This document shows positions 1-9,561 of a DNA stretch of 64,000 nt, in pieces. The notes beneath the pieces are model-generated. The model had not been told where the DNA came from and ran no database searches. It saw nothing but the letters and a program-made list of their open reading frames with translations. Position 1 is the first letter of the stretch. The number at the start of each line of letters is the position of its first letter. The stretch comes from Spirochaetota bacterium (GTDB lineage Bacteria; Spirochaetota; JAAYUW01; JAOAHJ01), in NCBI GenBank assembly GCA_026415295.1, contig JAOAHJ010000010.1, forward strand, positions 1-64,000, in the 5' to 3' direction. The position numbers were made by a program, and so were the translations under genes.

Positions 1-197
1 AAATAATTATTTAATTTGAATTTTATTTTTTTTATGTTAATTTTTTAAAAATAAATATAATTTTTTTTACAAAATTTATTATTTCATCAAAATTTATTAA
101 TTTTATTAATTTTATTATCTTTGTAATTTTAAAAAATTACTTTATTTTTATTAAATATTATAAAAACATACATTTTTATTTTCCAAAATTAATAAAT

Positions 198-206
198 GCT
201 ATATAA
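198..206 (+). promoter_or_regulatory. weak extended -10 upstream of the MCP gene
   Basis: TG-C-TATATAA lies about 60 bases before the MCP start and resembles an extended -10 box. I see no convincing -35 at 16-18 bases. The rest of positions 1-264 is featureless AT-rich DNA. Confidence 0.25.
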
Positions 207-264
207 GCTAAATTTTATTAAAAATTTAACATTTTAAATAATTATTTTTAATAAGGAGATAATA

Positions 265-2349
265 ATGATAAAAACAATTAAAGGTAAAATTATTATTAAT
301 TTTTCTCTTCTTGCAATTATTATTTTATCATTGCTTTCATTTTTAATTATATCATATGTTCAAAGTAATATTGTTCCTTATATTGATAATCTTGGAATTG
401 AAATTGCAAAAAAAGGAGCAAGTTCTATAGAATCATTATTATTAGGATTTATTTCAGAAGGAAAAGCCATAGTAACAAATCCTGAATTTAAATCTGGAGA
501 TATAAAAAAATGGGATGAAATGATTGATTTTTTAAAAGGCAAATTAAATCCAAATTTTGAAATGTTATTTTATGCGACTCAGACAGGAGATACATATACT
601 ACAACAGGAACTAGAGTAAATGTAAAAGATAGAGAATATTTTCAGGAAGTTATTGTTAAAGGCAAAGACTATTTTATAAGTGATCCTATAATATCAAGAG
701 CAACAAACAAGCCTATAATAGTAGTAGCAAATAAAATAGTTGACACCAATAATAATTTATTAGGAATTATTGGGATAACTATAACACTTGAAAAATTAAG
801 TGAAATTGTAAATAATATAAAAATGGGGAAAACAGGATATGGCTGGGCAATATCCTCAACTGGATTAATAGTAGCTCATCCAAATAAAGAATATGTTATG
901 AAGAAAAATATTCTTGATTTAGATAAAGAAGGGTTCAAAGGATTTACTAAATTTTTCGAATATATAAAAGACAAAGAAAATGGTATATATCTCATAACAA
1001 GAAAAGATGGTGTTAAAGAGATGCTTATTTTTTCTAAGGTATCTTATACAAAGGGATGGTATGTTGGAATTGCCATAGAAGAAAAAGAACTTAATCAACC
1101 TGTTAATAACCTCTTAAGAATTATCTTAACTATTATCATTTTTGCTATTATTTTAACATTCATTATTTCAACAATATTAGGAAATAATATTTCAAAAGGA
1201 ATAACTAAAATTAATAAATTTTTTATTCAACTTTCAAAAGGTGAGGGGGATTTAACCCAAAGAATAACAATTAATTCAAAAGACGAAGTTGGTATTTTAG
1301 CAAATAATTTTAATCTTTTTATAGAAAAACTTAATAAAATTGTCTCATCCATCAAAGAAGCTATTGAGAATTTAAAAAATATAGGGAACACCCTTTCTTC
1401 TAATATGACAGAAACTGCAACTGCTATAAATGAACTTACTTCGAATGCAAATAGTATAAATGGTCTAGCTGATAATCAAATAGAGTTTTTTAAAAAATCT
1501 TCTCAATCTATTTTAGATATGGTTAAAAATATTGAACAATTAAATAACTTAATAGAAAGCCAATCTGCTGCTTTAATAGAATCATCTTCTTCAATAGAAG
1601 AAATGGTTAGAAATATTCAATCAACAACTTCAATTTTAGAACAAAACTCTATTTCAGTTTCTGATCTTCTTAAAGCTTCTGAAGATGGGAAAAAAAGTAT
1701 GGATGCTCTTAATAATGTTGTTGAAGAAATATTAAAAAGTTCAGAAGGTTTATTTGAAGCATCTGAATCTATTCAAAAAATAGCTGATCAGATAAACTTA
1801 CTTGCAATGAATGCTGCCATTGAGGCAGCTCATGCTGGTGATACAGGAAGAGGTTTTGCAGTTGTTGCTGATGAAGTTAGAAAGTTAGCTGAAAGTTCTA
1901 TGGTTCAAGGGAAAGATATATCTTACAAACTTTCAAATATAAAGAAATCTATAGATAAAGTTTCTTTAACAACTAAGGAGACCGTTAAACTTTTTGACAA
2001 AGTTTTTGCTCTATCTAAAACTGTTGCTCAACAGGAAGATATAATCAAAAACGCAATGAAAGAACAAAACACTGGTTCTGTTCAGATTCTTGAAGCTATA
2101 AAACAGATAAGTGGAATAACTGCTCAAATTAAAACATTTTCAACTTCTATGACAGATTTAAATAATTCTATAAAAGAAGATATAGATAAATTAAATAAAA
2201 TGACTTACGAGGTTAATCACTCTATTTCTGAAATGAATATTGGCTTTTCTGAAATAAATAAAGCAGTTGCACATATTGAAAAAGTTTCTGAAGATAATAG
2301 AAATAATATTTTTAATGTCGAAGAACAGGTTAAAAAGTTTAAAACTTAA
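265..2349 (+). CDS. methyl-accepting chemotaxis protein, Cache-type
   Basis: Transmembrane chemoreceptor of 694 residues that senses an external ligand and controls CheA/CheW. The order is a short N-terminal tail, TM1 about residues 9-32, a periplasmic dCache-like sensor about 35-275 (containing GYGWAISSTGLIVAHP near 190), TM2 about 283-305, HAMP about 306-358 and a long cytoplasmic coiled coil. The conserved signalling tip, INLLAMNAAIEAAHAG followed by GRGFAVVADEVRKLAE, lies near residues 508-540. A strong AAGGAG site lies seven bases before the ATG. The gene stands alone and faces the convergent barrel gene; no hairpin terminator is visible after it. The ligand cannot be read from the sequence. 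No C-terminal CheR-tethering pentapeptide is evident; the protein ends VKKFKT. Confidence 0.95.
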   Translation: MIKTIKGKIIINFSLLAIIILSLLSFLIISYVQSNIVPYIDNLGIEIAKKGASSIESLLLGFISEGKAIVTNPEFKSGDIKKWDEMIDFLKGKLNPNFEMLFYATQTGDTYTTTGTRVNVKDREYFQEVIVKGKDYFISDPIISRATNKPIIVVANKIVDTNNNLLGIIGITITLEKLSEIVNNIKMGKTGYGWAISSTGLIVAHPNKEYVMKKNILDLDKEGFKGFTKFFEYIKDKENGIYLITRKDGVKEMLIFSKVSYTKGWYVGIAIEEKELNQPVNNLLRIILTIIIFAIILTFIISTILGNNISKGITKINKFFIQLSKGEGDLTQRITINSKDEVGILANNFNLFIEKLNKIVSSIKEAIENLKNIGNTLSSNMTETATAINELTSNANSINGLADNQIEFFKKSSQSILDMVKNIEQLNNLIESQSAALIESSSSIEEMVRNIQSTTSILEQNSISVSDLLKASEDGKKSMDALNNVVEEILKSSEGLFEASESIQKIADQINLLAMNAAIEAAHAGDTGRGFAVVADEVRKLAESSMVQGKDISYKLSNIKKSIDKVSLTTKETVKLFDKVFALSKTVAQQEDIIKNAMKEQNTGSVQILEAIKQISGITAQIKTFSTSMTDLNNSIKEDIDKLNKMTYEVNHSISEMNIGFSEINKAVAHIEKVSEDNRNNIFNVEEQVKKFKT

Positions 2350-2440
2350 TAAAACAAACTAATAATTAAAAAAATAAATTTAAAAAGAAAAAATAAAATG
2401 AAAAAATACCATATAATTAAATAGAATTAAATTGATTTAA

Positions 2441-3436
2441 TTAAAAATTAATTAATATTTCACACTCAAAAATTATTTGTTTAAGATTTGTATCAAATAA
2501 AACGCCAGGCTTAGGGAAATAATAAGGTTTATAACCTCCAACTACAATAATGTAGATGTTTTTAATAGGTTTGTATATTATTCCGCCATTAAAGTAAAAG
2601 TTGTAATAATAAAGGTTATCTATTGATGTAGGTGATCCATTTAAATATTGGTTTAAACTATTTACTATAACTCCAGCACTTATTTTATATCCTAAAAATG
2701 AGTAAGTAGGGATCATTCTAAGGGATAAAATAAATTTTTTAATACCAATTTTATAGTAGGTCAAATTATCTTGATAAAAAGCTGATGAAAAATTACTGTA
2801 TATAAAAGAAAGCTCATTTTGATAAATATATATTCCTACTTCAAATTTAGAATTTGTTCTTTCAAATATTTCAAGGTTTAAGTTTTCTTCATAAAAATTC
2901 ATAAGCTTGATTGGATAAAATGATGAATAAAAATTAGTTCCAATAAAAAAATATGGATAAAGATCCAGTTTTAAATTTATATTCAACCCATTAAAATAAT
3001 TATTAAAATTTCTTGTTAAAAAATCAATATTAAATGATAAAAAAATAATCTTGTTTAAATAGATCAATCTAATAGTTGCTCCATATGGATCAAGATTAAA
3101 ATTATCATAAAATAGATTTATTCCAGCATAAATAGTACCACTATCAGTATTAAATTCTCCTTTATTTAAAGTTTTACTAATAAAATTTAATAAGTAATTT
3201 AAATTAAAAGTAAAAGAAAGATAGTAAGAATAATAAATATTTTCATAAATTTTATTTGGAAGACTATTTTTTATATCAAATGTGGTAAAAGAATAAAAAT
3301 ATCCGCCCCTTATCTGAAAAGGGGAGTCAAATAAAATAAAATAATCCTCTTCTGCGCTATATAAATTTAATGATAAAATAGATAAAAATAAAATTAAGAT
3401 AAATAAATAAAAAATTTTTAATCTAACTTTTTTCAT
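2441..3436 (-). CDS. putative outer-membrane beta-barrel protein
   Basis: A 331-residue protein I do not recognise. It starts with a Sec signal peptide: a Lys/Arg-rich n-region, a hydrophobic core about residues 8-25, and a likely cut after LNLYSA. The mature part is rich in aromatic residues and shows alternating beta-strand patterns (for example NIYIIVVGGYKPYYF near the end). It ends in Phe (CEILINF), as outer-membrane barrels often do. That makes an outer-membrane barrel the best guess, from pattern only. A good sigma-70-like promoter lies at 3478-3506. The ATG is preceded only by a weak AGAG. It follows the radical SAM gene 95 bases away on the same strand, but its own promoter suggests separate transcription. 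Confidence 0.7.
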   Translation of the reverse strand: MKKVRLKIFYLFILILFLSILSLNLYSAEEDYFILFDSPFQIRGGYFYSFTTFDIKNSLPNKIYENIYYSYYLSFTFNLNYLLNFISKTLNKGEFNTDSGTIYAGINLFYDNFNLDPYGATIRLIYLNKIIFLSFNIDFLTRNFNNYFNGLNINLKLDLYPYFFIGTNFYSSFYPIKLMNFYEENLNLEIFERTNSKFEVGIYIYQNELSFIYSNFSSAFYQDNLTYYKIGIKKFILSLRMIPTYSFLGYKISAGVIVNSLNQYLNGSPTSIDNLYYYNFYFNGGIIYKPIKNIYIIVVGGYKPYYFPKPGVLFDTNLKQIIFECEILINF

Positions 3437-3477
3437 TTTTTGTATTCTCTAAAAATATTTTAATTTTTTTATTTCAT

Positions 3478-3506
3478 ATTATTAATTCTTTATTAAATTT
3501 TGTCAA
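3478..3506 (-). promoter_or_regulatory. sigma-70-like promoter for the barrel gene
   Basis: On the minus strand, a perfect TTGACA (3506-3501) is followed by a 17-base spacer and AATAAT (3483-3478, five of six matches to TATAAT). The expected transcript start is about 35 bases before the ATG of the 331-residue protein. Confidence 0.5.
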
Positions 3507-3531
3507 CTAATATATTTCCAGTTTAATATAG

Positions 3532-6108
3532 TTATATTATTAATAAACCATTTTTCTTTATTTTTGCAAAGTTTTTAGAGGTAACAAACGATAAAAATGG
3601 GATTTTTAATCTTTCCTCAAAAAGGGCTGCAAATTCAGATAATTTCATACATTTATAACTATTTTTTTCAATATTAATAGACTTTTCTTTTAGTATCCCT
3701 TCATCATAATTATTTCCCCATTCATCATTCATTGATATTTTATTAAGAATCTCTTGAAAAAAAAGACAGAATTGCAAAGAAAGTTTGAGCCTTTTTTTCT
3801 CTCCTTCATAAAACCAAATAAGCTCTCCATTATAATCATCAATTTTATTCACATAAATTTTACTTCCTATAAATAAAACAATTTTATCATAAAGATTTTT
3901 ATCTATAATAATTTCATAATTTATATTTTCTATAATTTTTTTTACAAAATTTTCCTCTATATCAGGTGAAACAATATCAAAATCAAAAAAAGATGATATA
4001 GGTTCATCAAGTCCAATAAAATTATTATAGTTATATGCTACTTTATTAAGCCCCTCATCAAACCTATCATAAAATGAACTATTCCAAAATGAAAGATCGT
4101 TAAAAGCAAAATCATATTCTGGAAATAAAATTTTATTTGATTCTATAATTTTTATATTTTTATCAAATTCAGTATTTTTATCTTCTACTTTAATTTTATT
4201 TTCTAATCTATTTTCTTTTTTTTCTATAAATTTATTTTTAATAGTTATAAATCCTTTATTTATAAGTTCATTTATATAATCTGAATAATAAGTTAAAACA
4301 AATCTATGAAAAAATATAGAATCTACTATACCTTCAACAAACATTTGTCTAACAATCTCTATCATATTAACTATATCAGATTCAGTTTGTTCAAAAGCAC
4401 CATAAATAAGATAAAGATGTACATAAACACCTTCTGATTTAAAGAAATATAAAATTCTTATTAAATCTTCAAGATTAATCCCTTTTCTTATTTTATTTAA
4501 TTCCTCCTGCAAAACTGTTTCTGCTCCAACTGTTATTGCGATTAAGCCAGATTTTGAAAGAAGTTTTACTATATCATAACTTATTCTTTTATCCAATCTC
4601 AGATTTCCCCAAAATGAAAAAGGTTTTCCTCTCTTAATATTTAGCAAACTAAAATTAATAAGTTTATCAATAGGCATAGCTTCATCAACGAAGTGTATAC
4701 CTGATATGCCTTCCTTTTCTAAAATATGTTTATTTTGTAAAAGGAAGTTATTTAAAAGGTTCTCCTCATCAACTTCAATAAAATCATTTATATAATCAAG
4801 ATTAACATCACAAAATCTACACTTTCTCCACCAACATCCCCAAGCAAGAAAAGCTTTTATCCACTTTTCTGAAGACCAAAGAGAATACATTGGATTGCTT
4901 AACTCTTTTAATCTTATATATTCCCCAAAATCTATATCAGAATAATCAGGATATGATTTATAAACAAAATTTTTTTCTAAATTATCAAGTTCATTCTCAT
5001 TATTAAAGTTTAAGAAAACAATATTATTATTGTTTATATATTTTTTGGATTCTTCATCGTAATTTTCAATGACATTTTTATTTTTTAAAAAGTAAAAATA
5101 CTCTTTATCTTTATTGGGGAAATTAATAAAATTAATATTTTTTTTATCAAAAAAAATAGTTTTATATAAATTTTCATATTCAAGTTCATATTCATTTGAA
5201 CCTCTTCTTAAAAAACTAAAGATAATCTCTTTTATAGAAGCATATCCTTTATCCAAAACAAGAAAATCAACATAGTTAAATAATTCTGGATTTTTAACAT
5301 TTCTTAACTCAGATGAAACATATCCCCCACCAAGTACAATAGTAGAATTTTCTCCTATCTTATTTTTTATAATTTCTCCTAAATATATTGAAGGAACAAT
5401 GCATGATGGAAATGGACATGTAATTAAAAAAATGTTTTGTCTATTTTTAGAAATCTTATCAAATTCAAATATATCACTTAAAAGAGGATAAAATAATAGA
5501 TTTAATATTTCTGCTTCTAAAATTTTTTCCTTTAATTTAGAAAAAAAATTAAATTCAGTTTGAACAGAATATGCATAATAAGAAAGTTTAAAATTTTTAT
5601 CAAAAAATAAATTTATAAAATCAACAAGTTCATCAATTACCAGTGAAAAAATTTCAAAAATAGCTTCATAACTATAATTTAAACTATTAAAATCAAGGTA
5701 ATTTTTTATTCTATACCCTATTGGAATATCCTTTAGTAGATTATAATAAAATGATAAATTATTTTTATCTCCTTTCCCTTTTAAAAAATCAACTATTTTA
5801 TCAATATTATTTATATAAAACTCTCTATTTAAGTAATAAAATAAAAAATAATCCCTTTTTTCTTCTTCTAAAATATGCTCTTTTACTTTATATTTTTCAT
5901 ATGCTCTTTCAAATATTAACTTTAAACCTTCTTTTGCAAATATTCGATTTATAAGCTTAATGTTTAAATCAATAAAACTAAGTTCAAATGGAATTTTGCC
6001 ATTTATAGAAAATTCAGATTTTATAAAATTTTTTAAATATAAGCATGATGGATAAGGGGAATTTATCTGCATAAAAGGAGGATTAATTAAATAAACATTA
6101 ATACTCAA
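3532..6108 (-). CDS. B12-binding-type radical SAM protein
   Basis: An 858-residue member of the cobalamin-binding-like radical SAM class, substrate unknown. The N-terminal half (about 1-330) looks like a Rossmann-type B12-binding region: LINPPF at the start, then FLITCPFPSC and IVLGGGYVSSEL. No classical DxHxxG cobalamin ligand is obvious. The radical SAM core begins with GCWWRKCRFCDVN; the cysteines are residues 425, 430 and 433, spaced C-x4-C-x2-C. GISGIHFVDEAMP and GLIAITVGAETV follow as TIM-barrel strands. The last 250 residues are Asn/Lys/Glu-rich and unfamiliar. Translation starts at TTG; AAGGAT lies eight bases upstream and no earlier ATG fits. No precursor peptide or obvious pathway gene is adjacent. 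Confidence 0.85.
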   Translation of the reverse strand: MSINVYLINPPFMQINSPYPSCLYLKNFIKSEFSINGKIPFELSFIDLNIKLINRIFAKEGLKLIFERAYEKYKVKEHILEEEKRDYFLFYYLNREFYINNIDKIVDFLKGKGDKNNLSFYYNLLKDIPIGYRIKNYLDFNSLNYSYEAIFEIFSLVIDELVDFINLFFDKNFKLSYYAYSVQTEFNFFSKLKEKILEAEILNLLFYPLLSDIFEFDKISKNRQNIFLITCPFPSCIVPSIYLGEIIKNKIGENSTIVLGGGYVSSELRNVKNPELFNYVDFLVLDKGYASIKEIIFSFLRRGSNEYELEYENLYKTIFFDKKNINFINFPNKDKEYFYFLKNKNVIENYDEESKKYINNNNIVFLNFNNENELDNLEKNFVYKSYPDYSDIDFGEYIRLKELSNPMYSLWSSEKWIKAFLAWGCWWRKCRFCDVNLDYINDFIEVDEENLLNNFLLQNKHILEKEGISGIHFVDEAMPIDKLINFSLLNIKRGKPFSFWGNLRLDKRISYDIVKLLSKSGLIAITVGAETVLQEELNKIRKGINLEDLIRILYFFKSEGVYVHLYLIYGAFEQTESDIVNMIEIVRQMFVEGIVDSIFFHRFVLTYYSDYINELINKGFITIKNKFIEKKENRLENKIKVEDKNTEFDKNIKIIESNKILFPEYDFAFNDLSFWNSSFYDRFDEGLNKVAYNYNNFIGLDEPISSFFDFDIVSPDIEENFVKKIIENINYEIIIDKNLYDKIVLFIGSKIYVNKIDDYNGELIWFYEGEKKRLKLSLQFCLFFQEILNKISMNDEWGNNYDEGILKEKSINIEKNSYKCMKLSEFAALFEERLKIPFLSFVTSKNFAKIKKNGLLII

Positions 6109-6436
6109 AATTTTATCCTTAGCTTTTATAATTATTTTTTAAATCTAATTTATATTTAAACTATTTACAAATTATATTTAATTTATTTATTTATAATTTT
6201 TAATCAATTAATTAAATATAAATTTTTTAGCTGTCTTGATTTTAAATAGCTTATCTTAATAAGATTTATACTATTATTAAATTTAATCAAATTTTTTATT
6301 TAATTATTTTTTTATTAGAATTTTTATAAAAAAGGCTGCCCATCAGTATGAGCAGCCCTTTAATTTTATTTTTATTTTTTTCTATCTATAAATCTAACTT
6401 TTTTATATAATTTTTATGATTAATATATATTAAAAA
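6109..6436. other. 328-base intergenic region
   Basis: Between the radical SAM gene and the lipoprotein gene. It contains one clear rho-independent terminator on the minus strand (see 6326-6361). The rest is AT-rich sequence with no open frame. A TATAAT-like box for the radical SAM gene may exist on the minus strand, but no matching -35 was found. Confidence 0.6.
6326..6361 (-). terminator. rho-independent terminator after the small lipoprotein gene
   Basis: On the minus strand a 10-base-pair stem, GGCTGCTCAT against ATGGGCAGCC (one T-G wobble), closes a four-base loop (6334-6357) and is followed by six T residues. It is one of the most GC-rich spots in the window. It lies about 75 bases after the lipoprotein stop codon and insulates the radical SAM gene. 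Confidence 0.85.
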
Positions 6437-6865
6437 TTATTTCTTAATTAAATATTCAATGCCAAATAATTGAAACCAGTTAACCCAATCATTATTATAT
6501 TTATAATAAATATACATTTTATTCCTATTTTCAATTACTATTTTTATCTCATCTGTTTGATATTTTGTAATCCATTGACCATTTTCGTATGACTTTTCTT
6601 GATACTGGGGCCCTTCAAATGTAGATCCAGACCCTTTTAAATCAATAGTACCTTTACTTCCAGAATTTAAAACATTATTTTTTTTAACTTCTAATGTGTA
6701 TGATTTCATACCATAAGTAACAGTTACTGTATAATTATTCCCAAGTGATGAACCTGAATTTTCCCATATTCCTATATAAGGATAAAATAGACTACATGAA
6801 GATGATATAATAGCTAAAGAAAATAAAATAAGTAAAATAAATGAATTTTTTAAAAAATTCTTCAT
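6437..6865 (-). CDS. small putative lipoprotein
   Basis: A 142-residue protein with a lipoprotein signal peptide: basic start, hydrophobic stretch about residues 7-20, lipobox ISSSC with Cys24. The rest has Ser/Gly/Asn/Tyr-rich segments typical of small beta-sandwich or lipocalin-like secreted proteins (GIWENSGSSLGNNYTVTV; later ENRNKMYIYYKYN). This recalls META/lipocalin-like lipoproteins of spirochaetes, but I cannot place it in a family. AAGGAG lies ahead of the ATG. It is a single-gene unit ending at the strong terminator. Confidence 0.75.
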   Translation of the reverse strand: MKNFLKNSFILLILFSLAIISSSCSLFYPYIGIWENSGSSLGNNYTVTVTYGMKSYTLEVKKNNVLNSGSKGTIDLKGSGSTFEGPQYQEKSYENGQWITKYQTDEIKIVIENRNKMYIYYKYNNDWVNWFQLFGIEYLIKK

Positions 6866-6985
6866 TTTTTTCTCCTTTATAATTTAAAAATATAAAATTA
6901 AATTAATTTTTAACAAATATCCTAATAATAATTCAATAAATAATCTTTATATTATAATATTAAATTCTATCATATTAAAAATTAC

Positions 6986-7005
6986 TTAATAGTTCTTGCT
7001 ATTAA
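6986..7005 (-). terminator. weak inverted repeat downstream of murA
   Basis: TTAATAG and CTATTAA form a 7-base-pair stem with a 6-base loop, followed on the minus strand by a T-rich run. It lies about 115 bases past the murA stop. It may be an AT-type terminator, but such repeats can occur by chance in DNA this AT-rich. Confidence 0.25.
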
Positions 7006-7118
7006 TAATAATTCAAAATATAAAAAAAAACAACCTAAAATATTAATAATATAAAAAAATATATTTTTATGAGATATAAATAAATAATAGCTTTTATAAA
7101 ACATTGATTAAAATAGAT

Positions 7119-8429
7119 TTAAGATAACTTTTCTATAATAGCTCCAAGACTTCTGTATATTTCAACTATTGATGGATATCTTCTTCTTAAAATATCTGTT
7201 CCATGTATAATAGTTTGAACGGGATCTGCTAACGCAGCTAAAAATATAGCTTTTGTGCCTTGAATTATACCTGGTGCTGCAACTTCTCCTCCAATATATT
7301 CAACAATTGGTTCCATAACAATAATCTTTTGAGGATCTGACATAAATATTTCGGCTCCCATATAGTTAAGTTCTCTAACAAAATCAAAACCAGATTCATA
7401 CATCCAATTTTGAAATAACATAGATCCTTGAGCTTTTGTAGCTAAAGTTACCATAACTGGTAAAAGATCAACTGGAAATCCTGGCCATGGTCTTACAGTA
7501 AATTTTGGGAGATCCCTACCTGCTTGGGGAAATTTATCTTTTTGAATAACAAGCTTCTTATCTCCTTTTACAACTAGATCTTTATCTTCTCTTTTTATAT
7601 CAACACCAAAAAGTTCCATCCATTTTATTATACCATCAACTATATATGGAATGTTGGCTCCTTTTATCCTTATTTTACCCCCTGTAATAGCAGCAGCTAC
7701 AATATATCCTCCAATATCAACAAAATCAGGAGAAGCTTCAAAATCGGTTGATTTTAAACTTTGTGTCCCTTTTATAAAAAGCTTATTTGTGCCTATCCCT
7801 TCTATTTTAGCTCCCATTTTAACAAGTGTTTTTAATACATCTACAACATGAGGCTCACAAGCAGCATCTATTATTTCAACTTCAGAATCAATAGCTGAGG
7901 CAAATATAGCTATATTAATAGTTGCTGTAACTGAAGCCTCCATTAACCATATGCTTTTTCTTAATATCCCTTTATTTTTATAAATCAAAAATATTGATCC
8001 ATTTTCATAATTATATGTTACACCTAAATCTGAAAAACCATTAACATGTGTTGCAATAGATCTCATGCCAAGTTTACATCCACCAGGTACTGGTAACTTT
8101 GCATGTCCAAATCTTGCAAGTAAAGGACCTGCAAAAGTAAAAGCCCCTCTAAATTTTTTACCTAATATCTCATCTATATCACTACTTTTAATATTTTTTG
8201 AATCAATTAATGTAAAATTGTCATCAGTTTTAACGATTTCAGCTCCCAAAGTTTCATATATTCTTAAAAAATTTTCTACATCTGAAGTTGAAGGTAGATC
8301 TTTAAATCTTATTCCCCCACAATTAAGCATAGCTATCGGCAGTGCACCCATTAAAGAGTTTTTATTGATTATTGGAGTAACCTCGCCAACAAGTTTTCTT
8401 CCCCCTATAACTTTAATAGTTCCATTCAT
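7119..8429 (-). CDS. murA: UDP-N-acetylglucosamine 1-carboxyvinyltransferase (MurA)
   Basis: Transfers enolpyruvate from PEP to UDP-GlcNAc, the first committed step of peptidoglycan synthesis in the cytoplasm. The 436-residue length is slightly above the usual 420. Family marks are the N-terminal Lys-Asn pair (INKNSL), the catalytic-loop cysteine in PVPGGCKLG (Cys118, the fosfomycin target in the family), GFPVDLLPVMVTLA with the conserved Asp, and the C-terminal RRYPSIVEIYRSLGA. The KNSL and KLG motifs differ from the commoner KNAAL and AIG, so this is a divergent copy. AAAGGA precedes the ATG. The next gene downstream on the strand is the small lipoprotein, with a 250-base gap. Confidence 0.9.
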   Translation of the reverse strand: MNGTIKVIGGRKLVGEVTPIINKNSLMGALPIAMLNCGGIRFKDLPSTSDVENFLRIYETLGAEIVKTDDNFTLIDSKNIKSSDIDEILGKKFRGAFTFAGPLLARFGHAKLPVPGGCKLGMRSIATHVNGFSDLGVTYNYENGSIFLIYKNKGILRKSIWLMEASVTATINIAIFASAIDSEVEIIDAACEPHVVDVLKTLVKMGAKIEGIGTNKLFIKGTQSLKSTDFEASPDFVDIGGYIVAAAITGGKIRIKGANIPYIVDGIIKWMELFGVDIKREDKDLVVKGDKKLVIQKDKFPQAGRDLPKFTVRPWPGFPVDLLPVMVTLATKAQGSMLFQNWMYESGFDFVRELNYMGAEIFMSDPQKIIVMEPIVEYIGGEVAAPGIIQGTKAIFLAALADPVQTIIHGTDILRRRYPSIVEIYRSLGAIIEKLS

Positions 8430-8541
8430 AAATATATTTTCCTTTTAAATCTTTTTTTGATAATCGACTTTTTCAAAAATCCTTAAATTTTACATAATTT
8501 TTATTTTATTATTCAAATATTTTATTTTATCTATTTAATTT

Positions 8542-9312
8542 TTATTTTAATTTTACATCATTTTCTATACTATATGGAATTTCACCCCAAACTAAAAGTT
8601 TAATAAAATTTTTTTTTACCTCAAAAATATTGATACTACAATTATTTAATGAATACTTTCTAATATTTATATCTTTTAGATCAAAACAGAACTTGAAAAT
8701 AGATTCAACAACTCCCCCATGAGTTATAAAGAGAACATTAGAATCATTTTCTACAACATTAAGAAGAGAAAAAGTAAAATTTATAACCCTATTCATAAGA
8801 TCTTCATTACTTTCACCTGCTGGAATTTTAAAAGAATAAGAATGAACTTTTTCAAAAAAATTATTTTTATATTCAGGATATTTTTCAATTATTTCATTTA
8901 GAGTCAACCCTTCAAAAATACCAAAATTTTTTTCTCTTAGCTCAGCTTTCTTTTCATATTGAAATTTTAAATATTTTTTTAAAATTTCAGCAGTTTGAAT
9001 AGCTCTACCTAAGTCTGAAGAAAAAGCATAATCAATATAAAATTTTTTATTTAAGTTTTCTTTACTATTTCTATAAGAAATTAAATTAAAATTACTTAAA
9101 AAATTATCTATATATCTATTATTAAAATATTTTTGTAAGAAATTTGGAACAAAAAAATATTTGTTTTTCAAATATTTTCCAAGATATTCTGTTTGTTTTA
9201 TTCCATTATAAGTTAAAGGAGAATCTCTAAAACCTTGAATTCTTAACTCTTTATTCCATAAAGTTTCTCCATGTCTTATAACAAATAACTTAAATTGCTT
9301 TTCAGAATTCAA
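8542..9312 (-). CDS. histidine phosphatase (phosphoglycerate mutase family)
   Basis: A branch-1 histidine phosphatase; the substrate is uncertain (broad phosphatase, alpha-ribazole phosphatase or mutase). It has the phospho-accepting VIRHGETLWN near the N-terminus, LRIQGFRDSPLT, SSDLGRAIQTAEIL, LREKNFGIFEG and the second catalytic His in LFITHGG. About 40 extra residues (Lys/Asn/Phe-rich, roughly 50-90) sit between the first two motifs. An in-frame GTG at 9318 overlaps the only Shine-Dalgarno site (GGAG at 9321-9318), so the TTG at 9312, with normal spacing, is the better start. It lies 112 bases upstream of murA, same strand. Confidence 0.85.
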   Translation of the reverse strand: MNSEKQFKLFVIRHGETLWNKELRIQGFRDSPLTYNGIKQTEYLGKYLKNKYFFVPNFLQKYFNNRYIDNFLSNFNLISYRNSKENLNKKFYIDYAFSSDLGRAIQTAEILKKYLKFQYEKKAELREKNFGIFEGLTLNEIIEKYPEYKNNFFEKVHSYSFKIPAGESNEDLMNRVINFTFSLLNVVENDSNVLFITHGGVVESIFKFCFDLKDINIRKYSLNNCSINIFEVKKNFIKLLVWGEIPYSIENDVKLK

Positions 9313-9361
9313 ATGCACTCCATTTTAATAATATATTTATTTAAATATATTCTTAATAAAA

Positions 9362-9419
9362 TAAAAAAAATTAAATTAAACTTAACTAAATTAAATTAAT
9401 TAAATTACTTAAGTTTAAT
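9362..9419 (-). terminator. AT-type terminator of the asparaginase-rlmM unit
   Basis: A perfect 11-base inverted repeat (9375-9385 and 9409-9419, ATTAAACTTAA and its complement) encloses 23 bases that can pair further. On the minus strand it is followed by a run of eight T. It lies about 145 bases after the rlmM-like stop. The stem holds a single G-C pair, so the call is tentative. Confidence 0.4.
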
Positions 9420-9561
9420 ATTTTAAACAAATTTTTTTAATTATTTTTTATTTAATTTTTTCTGCATTATGCTTTTTATTTTAAATTAATCTTTATTAAT
9501 AATTCAAAACTTATAAGCATTAACATATATCTTACATTAATTTTAATTTTTATTTTTTTAT

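Noticed and set aside
5721-5954. 77-codon plus-strand open frame inside the radical SAM gene
   Set aside because: It lies antisense to a motif-supported gene. It has no ribosome site or known motif.
8065-8448. 127-codon plus-strand open frame across the murA start
   Set aside because: It is antisense to the well-supported murA. It lacks a ribosome site and reads like a shadow frame.
9313-9318. GTG start at 9318 for the histidine phosphatase
   Set aside because: The only ribosome site overlaps this codon. The TTG two codons later is correctly spaced.
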